Shown: piece after piece, positions 48,304-61,732 of the stretch
Layout: each line of letters begins with the position of its first letter
Numbering within the stretch: the first letter of the stretch is position 1
DNA from: Amoebidium appalachense
Taxonomy: Eukaryota > Ichthyosporea
Direction: 5' to 3'
Length of the DNA: 64,000 bases
Assembly: GCA_963693365.1 (NCBI GenBank)
Contig: CAVNZM010000010.1
Coordinates: 6,324,001-6,388,000 of the forward strand
Notes under the pieces: generated by a model
The model's input: only the letters and a program-made list of their open reading frames with translations
Told to the model about the DNA's origin: nothing
Databases searched by the model: none
Position numbers and translations under genes: made by a program

Positions 48304-49227
48304 TAAAATATGGACTTCCGCTATTGGCCTGCGCCCCACCTCGCGAGGCGGCCATGGCGCTGAAAGAGTTCGACGATTTTCAGGGTACTGCGCTGCGCAC
48401 TTTGTTTCGTACTCGGTTTGTGCCTCCCTTTATCAGTATGTTTGGATTGTCGTCTGCTGTTTGTCGTATGGAGGAATTGTCTCTTCGTTTTTGTTTTCAT
48501 TTAGTTAGGATACCTGATGGTCACCCTCTTTATGCTTTCTTTCCCCCCTCCCTCCATCCCTCTTCCCCCCCGATTCACCAACGCTACTTCTGAATGTCCT
48601 CAGCCTACCCTCTTTTAACCTGATTCTTCCTCTCGCTTTCTCACTCCCTCTTTCTTTTCTCTTTCCTGTTTTTTCTGCCTTTTTGCGTTATTACCATACC
48701 CAGTATAAGTTTCTTTCTCGTTCTGACAGAGAAATCAAAGGTAAAACTCAGTCGGCATGTGTTATGTTCCTTAGGCAACACCGTACTGATCATTATCGCT
48801 TTTTGGGAGCCTTGGCAAGGATACATTTCTCCTGCTGTACGTATGGATACCACCCTAGTAGATAAGTCTGTATGGTGCTCTGATGTTGATATTGCCTGGG
48901 AAGTTGTGCAGTGGCGCTGTAATTCTTGTTTTCATCGCCGCTGGTGCCACTTTTGTGCTGAACTTTTTAATCGCAAGCATGTTGATAGGTGTGAGTTTTT
49001 ATGTCGCGTTTTACCTCTTTCCCTACGGGTGTCTGCTACACTAGCTGGCAATGTGAACACTTTAGACTTTTTGTTGAATTCTGTTGGTCGTCACATGGAA
49101 GTGTTCAGGTATCTCAGTATGCACTTGTTACTGGATAACTCGTGAAGTTTTTATTGTCTTCTCAGTATGCCATGCATACTTGCATATCTTTCCGTCGAAT
49201 AAATCCAGTCAAAAGAAGAAAAAAAAC
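48304..49227 (+). mobile_element. 5'-truncated LINE-like retrotransposon, plus copy
   Basis: This is the C-terminal part of a non-LTR reverse-transcriptase polyprotein. It starts in the motif YGLPLLACAPP and continues through HTQYKFLSRSDREIKGK to a cysteine-rich block beginning WRCNSCFHRRWCHFCA. The frame is broken in the pyrimidine-rich segment near 48540-48660, so this is a pseudogene. The 3' end has AATAAATCCAGTCAAAAGAA followed by A, which looks like the polyadenylated tail. Confidence 0.78.
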
Positions 49228-49532
49228 AATTCTTGAGCTTTGCAGTCAAATTTATGCCGACTCGGCATAAATCATGACTGCCGGCCGTGCCGCGGCAGTG
49301 GCGTCGACACTCTACATAGCGACCCCCGCTCTGCAGCTGCACGTAGTTTACAGAGTTACATGTAAGTCGCTGCATATATAGTAGCTTGTCCATGCTAGTC
49401 ATAGAACATCAGGGAAGCCCAGGGAATACGAGTTTATAATCACCCCACAATCCGACACATGGCACGGCTCACATGAACAACAATACAGAGAATCTGTCAG
49501 GGGTACTGGTGACTAGGGCCTTATATGAAAAG
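49228..49532. other. Spacer between inverted LINE copies
   Basis: This is unique sequence without a recognisable gene. A perfect palindrome TTTATGCCGACTCGGCATAAA occurs at about 49250-49270. Confidence 0.5.
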
Positions 49533-50473
49533 ATTTTTTTTTCTTTTGACTGGATTTATTCAACGGAAAGATATGCAAGTATGCACGGCATACGGAGAAG
49601 ACAATAAAAATTTCACGAGTTATCCAGTAACAAATGCATACTGAGATACCTGAACACTGTGTGAAAATCATATAAATATTCAATGTGACGACCAACAGAA
49701 TTTAACAAAAAGTCTAAAGTGTTCACATTGCCAGCTAGTGTAGCAGATACCCGGAGGGAAAGAGGTAAAACGCGACATAAAAATTCACACCTATCAACAT
49801 GCTTGCGATTAAAAAGGTCAGCACAAAAGTGGCACCAGCGGCGATGAAAACAAGAATTACAGCGCCACTGCACAACTTCCCAGGCAATATCAACATCAGA
49901 GCACCATACAGACTTATCTACTAGGGTGGTATCCATACGTACAGCAGGAGAAATGTATCCTGCCAAAGCTCCCAAAAAGCGATAATGATCAGTACGGTGT
50001 TGCCTAAGGAACATAACACATGCCGACTGAGTTTTACCTTTGATTTCTCTATCAGAACGAGAAAGAAACTTATACTGAGTATGGTAATAACGCAAAAAGG
50101 CAGAAAAAACAGGAAAGAGAAAAGAAAGAGGGAGTGAGATAGCGAGAGGAAGAATCAGGTTGAAAGAGGGTAGGCTGAGGACATTCAGAAGTAGCGTTGG
50201 TGAATCGAGGGGGAAGAGGGATGGAGGGAGGGGGGGGAAAGAAAGCATAAAGAGGGTGACCATCAGGTATCCTAACTAAATGAAAACAAAAACGAAGAGA
50301 CAATTCCTCCATACGACAAACAGCAGACGACAATCCAAACATACTGATTAAGGGAGGCACAGACCGAGTACGAAACAAAGTGCGTAACGCAGTACCCTGA
50401 AAATCGTCGAACTCGTTCAGCGCCATGGCCGCCTCGCGAGGTGGGGCGCAGGCCAATAGCGGAAGTCCATATT
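49533..50473 (-). mobile_element. 5'-truncated LINE-like retrotransposon, minus copy
   Basis: This is the same element as at 48304-49227 in inverse orientation, about 95% alike by eye. It has the same A-rich tail and the same 5' truncation point (YGLPLLACAPP). It carries about 20 extra bases near its 3' end, giving the segment EYLYDFHTVF that the plus copy lacks. Its C-terminal frame is open from about 50263 to 49613, but the upstream part is in another frame. Confidence 0.78.
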
Positions 50474-52054
50474 AGTTGTCTGGACTGGATACCTTGGGGG
50501 CACAGATGGGATACTTTTGATATATCCTTTGATATTCAGGGAGGTTTTCGGGATATGTTGAGATGATACTCAGGGCATTCGCGAAAAAAAAAACGGGATA
50601 ATCTGGGGCCTTTGCGATATTTTCGTGATATATCCAGGTTGATACTCAGGGCGAAAAACAGGATATTTTCATTAGGCCCTACTGGTGAGTGGTGAGTCAT
50701 GACCTGGCGCGCATTCCGTCCGGGAATCCGGGGATGACGACGGTCCGCGGGGCCAATCCTCTTTGCCCGCCAGGCGGCCAATCGCGCTAGGCGCCGCCAT
50801 CCCAGGTTGGAATCCCCAGATACTCTGTCTTGGGGGGTTGTGTTTGTGAAATATTATTTTAAATAACAGACGTGACCATTTTGTAACTACTAACTAATCA
50901 ATGTGCAGTAGTCAGTTTTACAAGTACTATTTGTTGGGTGGAAGTATTGTGGGCCTTTACGCCGAAAACTCATCACAGCTTACCTACATATCGTCAATAA
51001 ACAGCACAAACCTCCCCCCCCCCTGTCCCTCCCCCCACCCCCCCCTCCCCTTGCCCCCAAATATCAACGGTTATCAGTACTGATGCACATATGTGCAGAC
51101 ACACTGCAGCACATGTGTCGAAGCTGATATTCGAGCCAGTCGGACTGCCACGCCGTCCCACGTTAATATCATGCGGGAAAAAAAAGAGGGGAAAAAAAGC
51201 CATTCGGAGATGTTGCAAGACCCCATTATAAAAAAGCTCTGTCCAAATTGTACATCAATAAAGTCAATATAAATAAAATGTCTGTGCAAAAAAAAAAATG
51301 CACAGTAATTACAGTGCATACTTGCTTATCTTTCCGCTGAATAAATCCAATCAAAAGAAAAAATAATTACAGTCCAGTCAAAAGAAAAAAGTGTGTATAC
51401 GTAACAGTACAGCCTGCACCCAGTTGCAATTTTGAGTTTTGGGGGATTTTGAAATGGGCCAATCAAAATATCGTCAACCAAATTTGAGGATGGCAAAGTC
51501 TACACATCACTTGAATGAACTTATGGTGTTTATCATCTGAGAATGCACTGTATGAATCACCTTCTACTGTAATGTCTAAATCCGTTATATCTCTCATATT
51601 TTTTTTAAGTTTTTAAATAAGAAAACGTTCTTCTGTGAGTGCTTTTTTGTGAAGCTTTCCTTTTGATGTAACGTTACTGGCCCCAAGTTCCCACACACAA
51701 GATTTATTAGCCTGCCCACAATAAGATTGTTATATGAAATGACGTGACCTCAGTCTTATGCCATTTTCTCAATGTACAACGTAGTGAACTTGTGCACCTA
51801 CTAGAATATGAGGCGATGAAACTTCGTTCGCGTTAGATTGCCCCCTCACTGCATGCTTCTTCTAGGTCACGGCCTAGCATACAACGCTGCCTTCTAACCT
51901 GCAAGAGAAATGTTAGCACAAAGACAGGGAGGTCCAAATGCCTTACAACTAGAATTTCGGACTTCCACATAATTCACACATTTCACAGAGGTTATCTTTA
52001 CGTTAGTCTTCCGCTTTTCCCATCCATTTTTCCCGGTATATATTATTCTTTAGA
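50474..52054. other. Intergenic region upstream of Tribbles-like gene
   Basis: Near 50520-50670 a degenerate phrase GATA(C/T)TCAGGG recurs three times. A CpG-rich block with two CCAAT boxes (50753-50757, 50778-50782) lies at 50690-50815 and may be a promoter. A LINE tail fragment is at 51314-51390. The rest is unique sequence with no supported gene. TATATATTATT lies just before the Tribbles start. Confidence 0.5.
51314..51390 (+). mobile_element. LINE 3' tail fragment
   Basis: GCATACTTGCTTATCTTTCC through AATAAATCCAATCAAAAGAA matches the 3' ends of the elements at 48304 and 49533. The final CCAGTCAAAAGAA is repeated once more. Confidence 0.7.
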
Positions 52055-54368
52055 ATGTCAGATCCACCCCGAAGGCTGGTCAACGTTTATCATAGCCGAC
52101 AACTCCCCTATGCAAGGCGGCAGGCCCCTTTGCCGTCTCAAATAGGTGCAGGTCTCGTGCACGAAGCACAACCCCGCACCCGCTCCCGAAACACGACCGT
52201 AAATATAGCTGGCACAGAGGCCTTGGCTCAAAGGGGGCGGTCACCTGATCGAGCAGATAGCCCCGTTGTGGCGGAACGGCAGGGAAGTCCACGTCCACAA
52301 GTGTCGAACTCAGACATGTTCAATGCAAACTCCCCTGGACTGCTGCAGAACGCAGATAACGAGGCAGACAGTAATAAACCGACCACTGAACCAAACGGCA
52401 AACCTGCAAGCACGGCAAACTTTATAGCGGCGGGATATATTAAGAGTTACGTTGTTGGCAAGAGACCCATCGGCTACACTTGTTTGTACACGTCGTATGA
52501 TTGTGAAAAATGCGAGACAGGCAAGTGTCCAGGTCATTGCCAAAGAGAAACGGTTGGAATGGTGTGGGACCGAGCTGCCCCTGCTCAACATTTTGAAGGA
52601 CGTGCCTGGTATTATGTCCACTTTGGAAATCTGCGAGCATGGCGAAAGCCTCCTTGCCTTTAAGGAGGCGTGCTGGATCGACATGCACTCACACCTACGT
52701 GACATCAAGCGTATGACCGAGGACACTGCGCGAGAGCTCTTTTACCACATTGTTCGCACCGTTGCCTCCTGCCACGAGAAAAACATTGTTCTGCGTGATT
52801 TGAAACTGAACAACATTGTGTTTACGACTCCCTCATGCACCACGGTAAAGGTCACGTCGCTCGACATGGCAGTGTCAGTAACTGAAGATAATGATTTGCT
52901 GTTCGAACAACCAACAGGCCTGAGTCCTGCATACACGGCACCGGAGTGCCTGCAAAAGAAACCCTACTCGGGCAAGAAGGCTGACTCGTGGTCACTCGGC
53001 ATTATCCTGTAAGTATCCCGTCCCTGTCCCCTCACTCCCACCTCCCCCCCTCTCCCTGCCCAAAAAAAAAAAAAACATATACCATAGTGATTTTATTAGT
53101 CTCCCCCCCCCTCCCCCCCCCCTTCGTATTGGTTTTATTAACCCCCCCTTCCCCCCCCCCCCCCCTTGCCCTGGCGCATGAAAAAGGACTGATAAAACTA
53201 CTATGTAGTAATGTTAGTTTTATCAGTCCATGTCGGTCATGTCCGTGAGCTGGAAGGTTATCCCCCCCCTCCCCCCCCCCCCCCCTCTCTTGGGTCCTCC
53301 CTGAGGATGGGCTCTGCTTATGACGCATACTGTGCACATGGCTGATGTTGCATACTTGAATGTTTGCCTTTGCATGTGTCCTGCACCATGCTTCTCGTCG
53401 TGTATGCGTACTTCGTACCGTGTTACGCATTCAAAACCCCCCCAGTCTTCTTTCAGAGGTATCCTTTCAGGACAGACCACTGTGTGGAGACCGCTTTACT
53501 TCCATGCAACCGGGCATGGTTGTTCTGTGTCGTGCATCTGTAAGCACATGCACATTTTTTCGCTGCACTGCATTAGTTTGCACACACATCTTCACCGTTT
53601 TGCTCACCTTGCTTGCATAAGCAACCCTGCTCGTCTTTGATCAAGACGGGTTGACCCGCCCAAGTTCAGTTGATGCTGCTGTCTGAGTTGGAGCGTCGTA
53701 TATACGCGGGCTAAGGGGTCGAAACTCAGACGCAATTGATGACTTGGGTCCTCCCTGAGGATGGGCTCTGCTTATGACGCATACTGTGCACATGGCTGAT
53801 GTTGCATACTTGAATGTTTGCCTTTGCATGTGTCCTGCACCATGCTTCTCGTCGTGTATGCGTACTTCGTACCGTGTTACGCATTCAAAACCCCCCCTCC
53901 CCTCTAACCCCCCAACACACACATATGATCAACACCATGCTTATCTGTCTTCCCCCCCCCCCCCCCCCCCCCCCCCTCCTCGTCCCCCTCCGCAGGTATG
54001 CCATGGTCGTGGGCACCTACCCGTTCACGGACGACACCACCACCAAGCTCGAACAGAAGATCCTGTCGGGCAAATACAACGTCCCCAGCAACCTGTCAGT
54101 GACGGTACGCTGCCTCCTGTCGTCACTCCTTCGCACCAGTCCGGCCATGCGACCCGTCCCAGCTGAAGTTCTTCGCCACCCCTTCCTTGTGCGCGCGTCA
54201 ACATCTGCGCAAAACTATCACTACGACTACCAGACGTCGATGCCTGGGGGTCTGACGCCTGGGGGGTTCGACCACTTCTCGCTGTCGGAGGCGGCGCAGA
54301 GGAGCAGGCGGAGGAATGCAGCGGGGGTGGAGGTGGATGAGAAGGACCAGATGGTGCCGGGCAACTGA
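52055..54368 (+). CDS. Tribbles-like pseudokinase (one frame break)
   Basis: Tribbles proteins are catalytically impaired kinase-fold adaptors that bring substrates to the COP1 ubiquitin ligase. Exon 1 is 52055-53008 and exon 2 is 53996-54368, joined in phase. A long disordered N-terminus precedes the kinase fold at about residue 130. The N-lobe strand segment SYVVGKRPIGYTCLYTSYDC lies in the starting frame. From VQVIAKEKR onward the similarity continues in the +1 frame, so one base must be skipped between about 52500 and 52520. HRD is replaced by LRD (VLRDLKLNNIVF) and DFG by SLD (VTSLDMAVS), as in Tribbles, which has SLE. The APE motif (AYTAPE), WSLGIIL and VVGTYPF are conserved. The last residues, DEKDQMVPGN, match the family's terminal DQ-V-P COP1 motif. 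The intron holds a dispersed element (53290-53887). A frameshift, an assembly error or an unrecognised tiny intron could explain the break. Confidence 0.82.
53290..53887 (+). mobile_element. Dispersed direct-repeat element, copy C
   Basis: Terminal repeats 53290-53433 and 53744-53887 flank an interior about 36 bp longer than in copy B because of an inserted segment near 53515-53550. It has the same orientation as the host Tribbles-like gene and is bounded by C-rich tracts. Confidence 0.7.
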
Positions 54369-54580
54369 GAGTGCAATGAGTAGTGACGTCAAGGCCGGAG
54401 TGCAACGAGTAGTGACGTCAAGAGGCCGGAGTGCAATGAGTGAGAGTGACGTCAAGAGGCCGGAGTGCAATGAGTAATGACGTCAAGGGGCCGGAGTGCA
54501 AGGAGTCGTGACGTCAAGAGGCCGGAGTGCAAGGAGTCGTGACGTCAAGAGGCCGGAGTGCAATGGGTAGTGACTTCAGA
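54369..54580 (+). repeat. Minisatellite of CRE palindromes after the Tribbles stop codon
   Basis: Seven units of about 31 bp have the form GGCCGGAGTGCAA-GAGT-GTGACGTCAAGA. The perfect CRE TGACGTCA occurs at 54384, 54413, 54447, 54478, 54509 and 54540. The seventh unit has TGACTTCA at 54571. Spacings are 29, 34, 31, 31, 31 and 31 bp. The first site begins 15 nt after the stop codon, so the array is probably in the 3' UTR. Confidence 0.95.
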
Positions 54581-55576
54581 ATGAAGAAATGGATTGACGG
54601 ACAAAAAGATTCAATGTGCAAAGGGCCCTCTGCAGCCGTATGTGTTTGTGCTGAGCAGTGCGGTTTCTTTTTGTTTCACATCTAAATACAATTCTTTATT
54701 GTGTTGTGCGCTTTTTGAGCTGTTGAACCCCTGACCCAGGGGCTGGAGGTAGCCTCTATGCTAGTTCTGCAAGTGTTTTGTGACGTTGGTACAATGAGAG
54801 TGACATATTGCTGTTAGAGAAGGTTGTTGGTGGTTGCTGGCGGTGGTGTTCGTGACCGGGCAGTTCTGCAAGTAGTTAGTGAATGTGGCGTGATTACGCG
54901 TGATTACAGTTTTCTGTATGTCTGGTGAATGGACGCGATTCAAGATGCATGTATGTCGAGATCTGTTAGGGTGATCGTCCACTGGACTCTGTCCCTCTTT
55001 TTAAGATTTATGTGCTGTGCAGTCTTTGTGTCCTCTTTTTCTTCTTTCGAATTTAGATCATCTTTCCCCCCTTTTTTTTTACCATTTAGATGTTCCTTTT
55101 TGTATGATCCTTCTTCTGTCTGTCTCTCTCTATCTCCTCTCTCTTTTTAATCAGTTAGATGTGTATGGTATTAGGTGATGACTAATGGTTGATAAACTAA
55201 TATAATGTGTCCTTCCTGTGTCAAATGAGATGTGTGAGGTGTATACTAGCGTTCATGTAGCCAGTCACGAGTTTACCGGCAAATACAACATATATCTAGC
55301 TAGCCACCCAACAAACATAAATACCGAAAATGCGAAATTGCTGCTGCAACACAAGGTCATCCCCCCCCCCCCCCCCCCCCCCCCCCCACCCCCCCACTCC
55401 CCGCGCGCCAACCCACAACCCACAACCCCCAATCAAAGGGAGTGGGAAAAAAAAGAAAAAAAAAACAAAAAAAAAAAAACTCAACTGCCCCTCTATACGC
55501 AAAGTTTTTAGAACTTTGTAATTGCAAGCAGTACACTGGTACGGTTGCGATACCACTTTAACCCCCTTTAACTTTT

Positions 55577-55611
<35 letters not shown>

Positions 55612-56223
55612 AAAAAAAAAAAAAAAAAAAAAAAAACCACCACACCACACACACACACACCACATGGCGGCATACACACCTGCAAATACACACACCTGCA
55701 TGTGCACACACACACACAAACAAACACACACATACACACACACACACACACACAAACATGGTCCCCCGTCCCAGCTGTGACCAACACCGCATCCACCACT
55801 ATCCTCCCCCCCCCCCCCCCCCCTATCGTCGACATCCTTCCCAAAGTTGTAATAATATGCCTAATTAGATACATAGATTTGCGCGAAATCTCTGTCACAT
55901 TGAATCTTACACCTCTCCTTATGGTACTAGTCTGCTACATTTAATCTAGCAGGAAATGTAGATACTTCAGATTTTTTGTTGAGTTCTGTTTCGAATTGTT
56001 GTCATGCGTTGAATAGGCTGTAATTTTCATGGGGTTTGCGCTGTTTACTCGAGGCAAAGAGAAACCAGTCTCATGTATGGGGGGGGTTTTGCTCGGAATA
56101 TCCCCTCAGCGGTATATCATGATCACGTACATAGATGTCGGGTGATGACTATATATCAGGGTTTACTTTCTCTACGAGACACCATAAAGCCTACAAAGAG
56201 AAATCAATTAGTTGGGGTTCCCC

Positions 56224-56260
<37 letters not shown>

Positions 56261-56291
56261 GGGCTCCCCTGGGACACTCGGTATCAGCTGG

Positions 56292-56372
<81 letters not shown>

Positions 56373-56379
56373 TGCGCTA
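54581..56379. other. 3' flank of Tribbles-like gene; repeats
   Basis: AATACAATTCTTTATTGTGT near 54685 may mark the transcript end. 55360-55390 and 55580-55635 hold C-run/A-run composites, and 55640-55760 is CA-rich. A LINE remnant lies at 55885-56010. A T run is at 56225-56258 and (GT)n at 56295-56367. No gene is supported. Confidence 0.5.
55885..56010 (+). mobile_element. Degraded LINE C-terminal remnant
   Basis: The segments GTCTGCTACATTTAATCTAG and ACTTCAGATTTTTTGTTGAG resemble the sequence near 49030-49085 in the plus-strand LINE copy. The remnant is short and has no open frame. Confidence 0.5.
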
Positions 56380-57607
56380 GAATTTTGTAGTGATGTGTTT
56401 CTCAAGCCAATCAATACATCTAATAAACAGGTCGTAGTTACGCGTGTTTAGTATAAAATCAAGGATGTTGTAATTTACAGGTAGGCTATCTTTCTGGGTG
56501 TCTGTTGTGAATGTGACGTGTGTGTGTTGCGGTATTATGTGGTCTATCAAACTACATTTGGCGATACATGACCGATTAAACTGGTGTGTGTGTGTGTTGT
56601 TTGGGCATGCAAATGATGCCACCTTATACTTATTAGATCTCCACTGTATAGCACGTGTACAGTAAAAGCGTGGTAATTGATCAATAATACCATCAGCTAG
56701 AGAAATACCAGTTCTACAGGAAGGTAATATGTATTTAGGTGTTATACATTTGCGAGTGCCATATTTGGCAATATGGTTGAGGCGATCAGTATGTATAAAA
56801 CGAGACATAAGGCTTAGTTTTTCAAGGTGTATGCTTTCATCGGGTCTAGTGTCGTGTGGTATCTTTTTCCATTTGTTATATTGCGTGATTATCTTGTGAC
56901 TGTGTACATGTTTAATAAGTAAGTGGCAGTCCAAAGTCACACACACACTTTTGTGGGGTTTATTTGTATTTGTGCCCAGGGGAGAAGGGGAGAGAGAGGG
57001 AAGGAAAGAGGGGAGAGGTGAGGAGGGGACAGGTCGGATAGAGAAGAGAGGGTGGGAGGGTAAATACTTCTTTAAGCGGCTTATGTGCTTATTGAATTTC
57101 CGCGCGAGATAGGATACTCTAGCAGCTATTGGGACCAGACCATATATCGAGAGCGTTACAGGCCCAGGTTTACAACAGTTGTTAGATAGAAAGGAGGCAA
57201 CTTCTGCTTCAAGGAAATCTGCCAAGGGTTTAAGCGCTCTAGTTCTCTCTTTCTTGATCCAAGCGGCGAGAAGGGGTAAACCATATTCACATGCCGGGAA
57301 GACAAAAGTGCGAATAAATGTAAGTCTAATAGAAGGATGGAGGGGTGTGTCTTTAAAAATATTAGCCGAGAAGAAAGCTAACCGCTTACGAGCCAACTCT
57401 ACCCTCTTTTCGACCATATGGGAAAATATAACACCAACAGAATTAACCGGAACACCAAGATATTTGTATTCTGGAACTATAGGTACAGGTTTAGATGATA
57501 ATGTAAATGTGTGTAAATTGTTAGCTATATCAGGTACAAGAACACCACATTTGTCTATGTTAAGGATCATAAGGTTTGCCTTGCACCACATGTCAAAAAG
57601 TGTGCCC
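56380..57607 (-). mobile_element. 5'-truncated LINE-like element, family 2
   Basis: An open frame of about 405 codons begins within the reverse-transcriptase region (LFDMWCKANLMILNIDKC, then EYKYLGVPVNS) and continues through CEYGLPLLAAW to a C-terminal block with WRSNKYKVASFACP and the ending DLFIRCIDWLEKH. The stop is near 56380. There is no ATG start because the 5' part is missing. In its own sense the 3' flank is (CA)n and then an A run. The frame is intact and may be a recent insertion. Confidence 0.75.
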
Positions 57608-58604
57608 TTTTATCAAAATTGATACCGGCATGGAGAGTGCAGGCAGGTGTCTTCGGTTATTTAGGGATGTGTATCTTGCTACTCTTTCTCATACTGTCCA
57701 CCTATACAATCGTCTTAGTATATTTCGCACATATATTCGCCCTTTGTCTGAATACGGGTTGCCCTTACTAGCTATGGCACCCCCTGATACTGTTACTAAT
57801 GTCCTCAAATCATTAGATGATTTCCACTACACAACTTGTTGTACGTTTCTCACTGGTCTTTCCACACCTATCCCTAGACGCCTTTTTGATTCTCTCTACG
57901 CACTCACACCACCATCACAACGCGTACACGAATTAGCCCTTAAATTTCACGAACACATCACCCGCCTGTCCGCTTGTGCCCCGGACCACCCACTCTTCCT
58001 GCTACACGCATCCCGGCCGGACTCGCCCCTCTACCTCTTCCCTTCCCCATCGTCTCTGCCCATTGCCGAGCGTTATGTGGAATGGCTGGCGACCCCACCG
58101 GAGGTACGGCTAGATCATAGTGTGAATATGAATAGTTTCAAGTCTATGGCTGATAGATATCTTTTTACTCTACGTGTTGAGTCCCTTCCGGTGTTAGGAC
58201 CGCTAAAACACCAACTACTAGTAGCCTATATGGCGGATACGGTTAGAGAATCTCGTTCATACATAGATTCGTTTATTCGTAATGTGGTGTGGTGTAAAAA
58301 CGCAAAGATGATTATGGATTGGCGCTGTAATCGGTTTCTGGTGTCTCCTGCTCGTATGTGTAATATGTGTGGGGGGCGGTTTACTCGCGGCTGCATATCT
58401 ATCAATAAGTGCAACCTGTTAGCTAACGTATTAGAACCGGAGGTTATTGGCGGTTTTATTCTCTTTTCTTCCTCTCTTCCTCAATATATCCGTTTTAAGA
58501 TGACTATCCTAGATCACCTTATTAATGCTGCACAGTATGATATTGTGATCCGGTGCCCTAACTTTCTTTCGGAGCTACCGATGCTAGCCTCTGCTTACCC
58601 ATAA
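57608..58604 (+). mobile_element. 5'-truncated LINE-like element, family 3
   Basis: An open frame of about 330 codons starts just downstream of the reverse-transcriptase core (RTYIRPLSEYGLPLLAMAPP) and includes the Cys block WRCNRFLVSPARMCNMCGGR. It ends near DIVIRCPNFLSELP at 58604. It abuts the minus-strand element head to head at about 57607. It is clearly related to, but different from, the family at 48304. Confidence 0.75.
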
Positions 58605-58727
58605 TATGTAATAGGGGTGTCATATACTACGATGGCGCTCATTGTTGCCTAGCATGTACATATGGGGTTTACACACTTTATATTGCGTGGACACTGCCGG
58701 AGGCCCAGCCACATTCGACGGCCTACT
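58605..58727. other. LINE 3' flank
   Basis: This is short unique sequence after the stop codon, with no further feature. Confidence 0.4.
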
Positions 58728-60162
<1,435 letters not shown>

Positions 60163-60179
60163 CTCTAGAGCACTCTGTC

Positions 60180-60750
<571 letters not shown>

Positions 60751-61701
60751 ATGGGTCCCCAGGAGCCAACAGATTTCTTCGTCAAGCTGCGAGCAAGCGA
60801 GCTGGCAGGAAACACAACATCCGAGAGGGTTTTGGAGCTAGTTTCACGTTTTCCTACGATTTTTCCTTGGGAAAAGGCTGCTGAACTCCTTGTTAAGTGG
60901 GGTGCGGTTTCGGTGATTTCTGAGGCACGACCATACATGCACGAAGTAGCGCGGTTTCTTTTGCTTAAAATCACAAGTGATGATTTCGATGATGTCCTGA
61001 TTATGGCTTCCCCCGCTATCGATGTTGCTTGGTTGGCTATGATAGCTTTTCCCTCTGCGTATTTCAACTTCTGCCAAGTGCTTGGAAATAAGTTTATTAT
61101 TGATAGGGATCCTTTGCGCGCGAATGATGGCCACAACACAACCAACCAGCTCCAAAACACACGTCATATTTATGAGCAAACGTTTGGTGTTCCAGCACCG
61201 GAAGAGATTTGGTCAAGCAGTTGGCACACAAGAACATTGCTTTCCTCTGTGGATCTTCCGAGTTTCGTTCGAGTGAAAGTGGAGCCGGCGGCGACTTTGC
61301 TGTGCAATGAATGCCGAAATGGAGATCAAACGGAAGCCCTGCCGGTGCAAATGGGTGAGGAACCGGAAGAGGGATTGGCGCAACAGGAAGAACTGGAGAC
61401 ACACACAGAGCAGAAAATAGACGATGAAGAACAGGAGGTGGTTGTAAGTAATGACAGAACGATTGTTGATGACGCCACATGCATCATTGGTGGGGAGGCG
61501 GAAGGAAATGGAGGTGAGCAAGACGGGGTCGAGAGCAGAGAGATGGGGGATGGATGTGTGCTGGACACGGGGAACAACATACAACAACAGGTAGGGCTTT
61601 TTTTGCTTGTAAGGTGTGGGTGCAGGTGCTCAATAAGGCGAGAAGGGGTGTGTGGTTATGGTTATGGGTGCACCGGGCATTGTGCAAGGGCTCTGTGGGA
61701 A

Positions 61702-61732
<31 letters not shown>

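Noticed and set aside
52486-52520. A tiny GT-AG intron to repair the Tribbles frame
   Set aside because: The 35-nt candidate has the wrong length modulo 3. A 70-nt candidate (52451-52520) fits phase but would delete the conserved P-loop region.
54369-54580. CRISPR-like array
   Set aside because: Units are directly tandem with no unique spacers and the context is eukaryotic. It is a minisatellite.
56380-58604. Twin-primed single LINE insertion
   Set aside because: Both halves contain the C-terminal end of the polyprotein and belong to different families, so they are two insertions.
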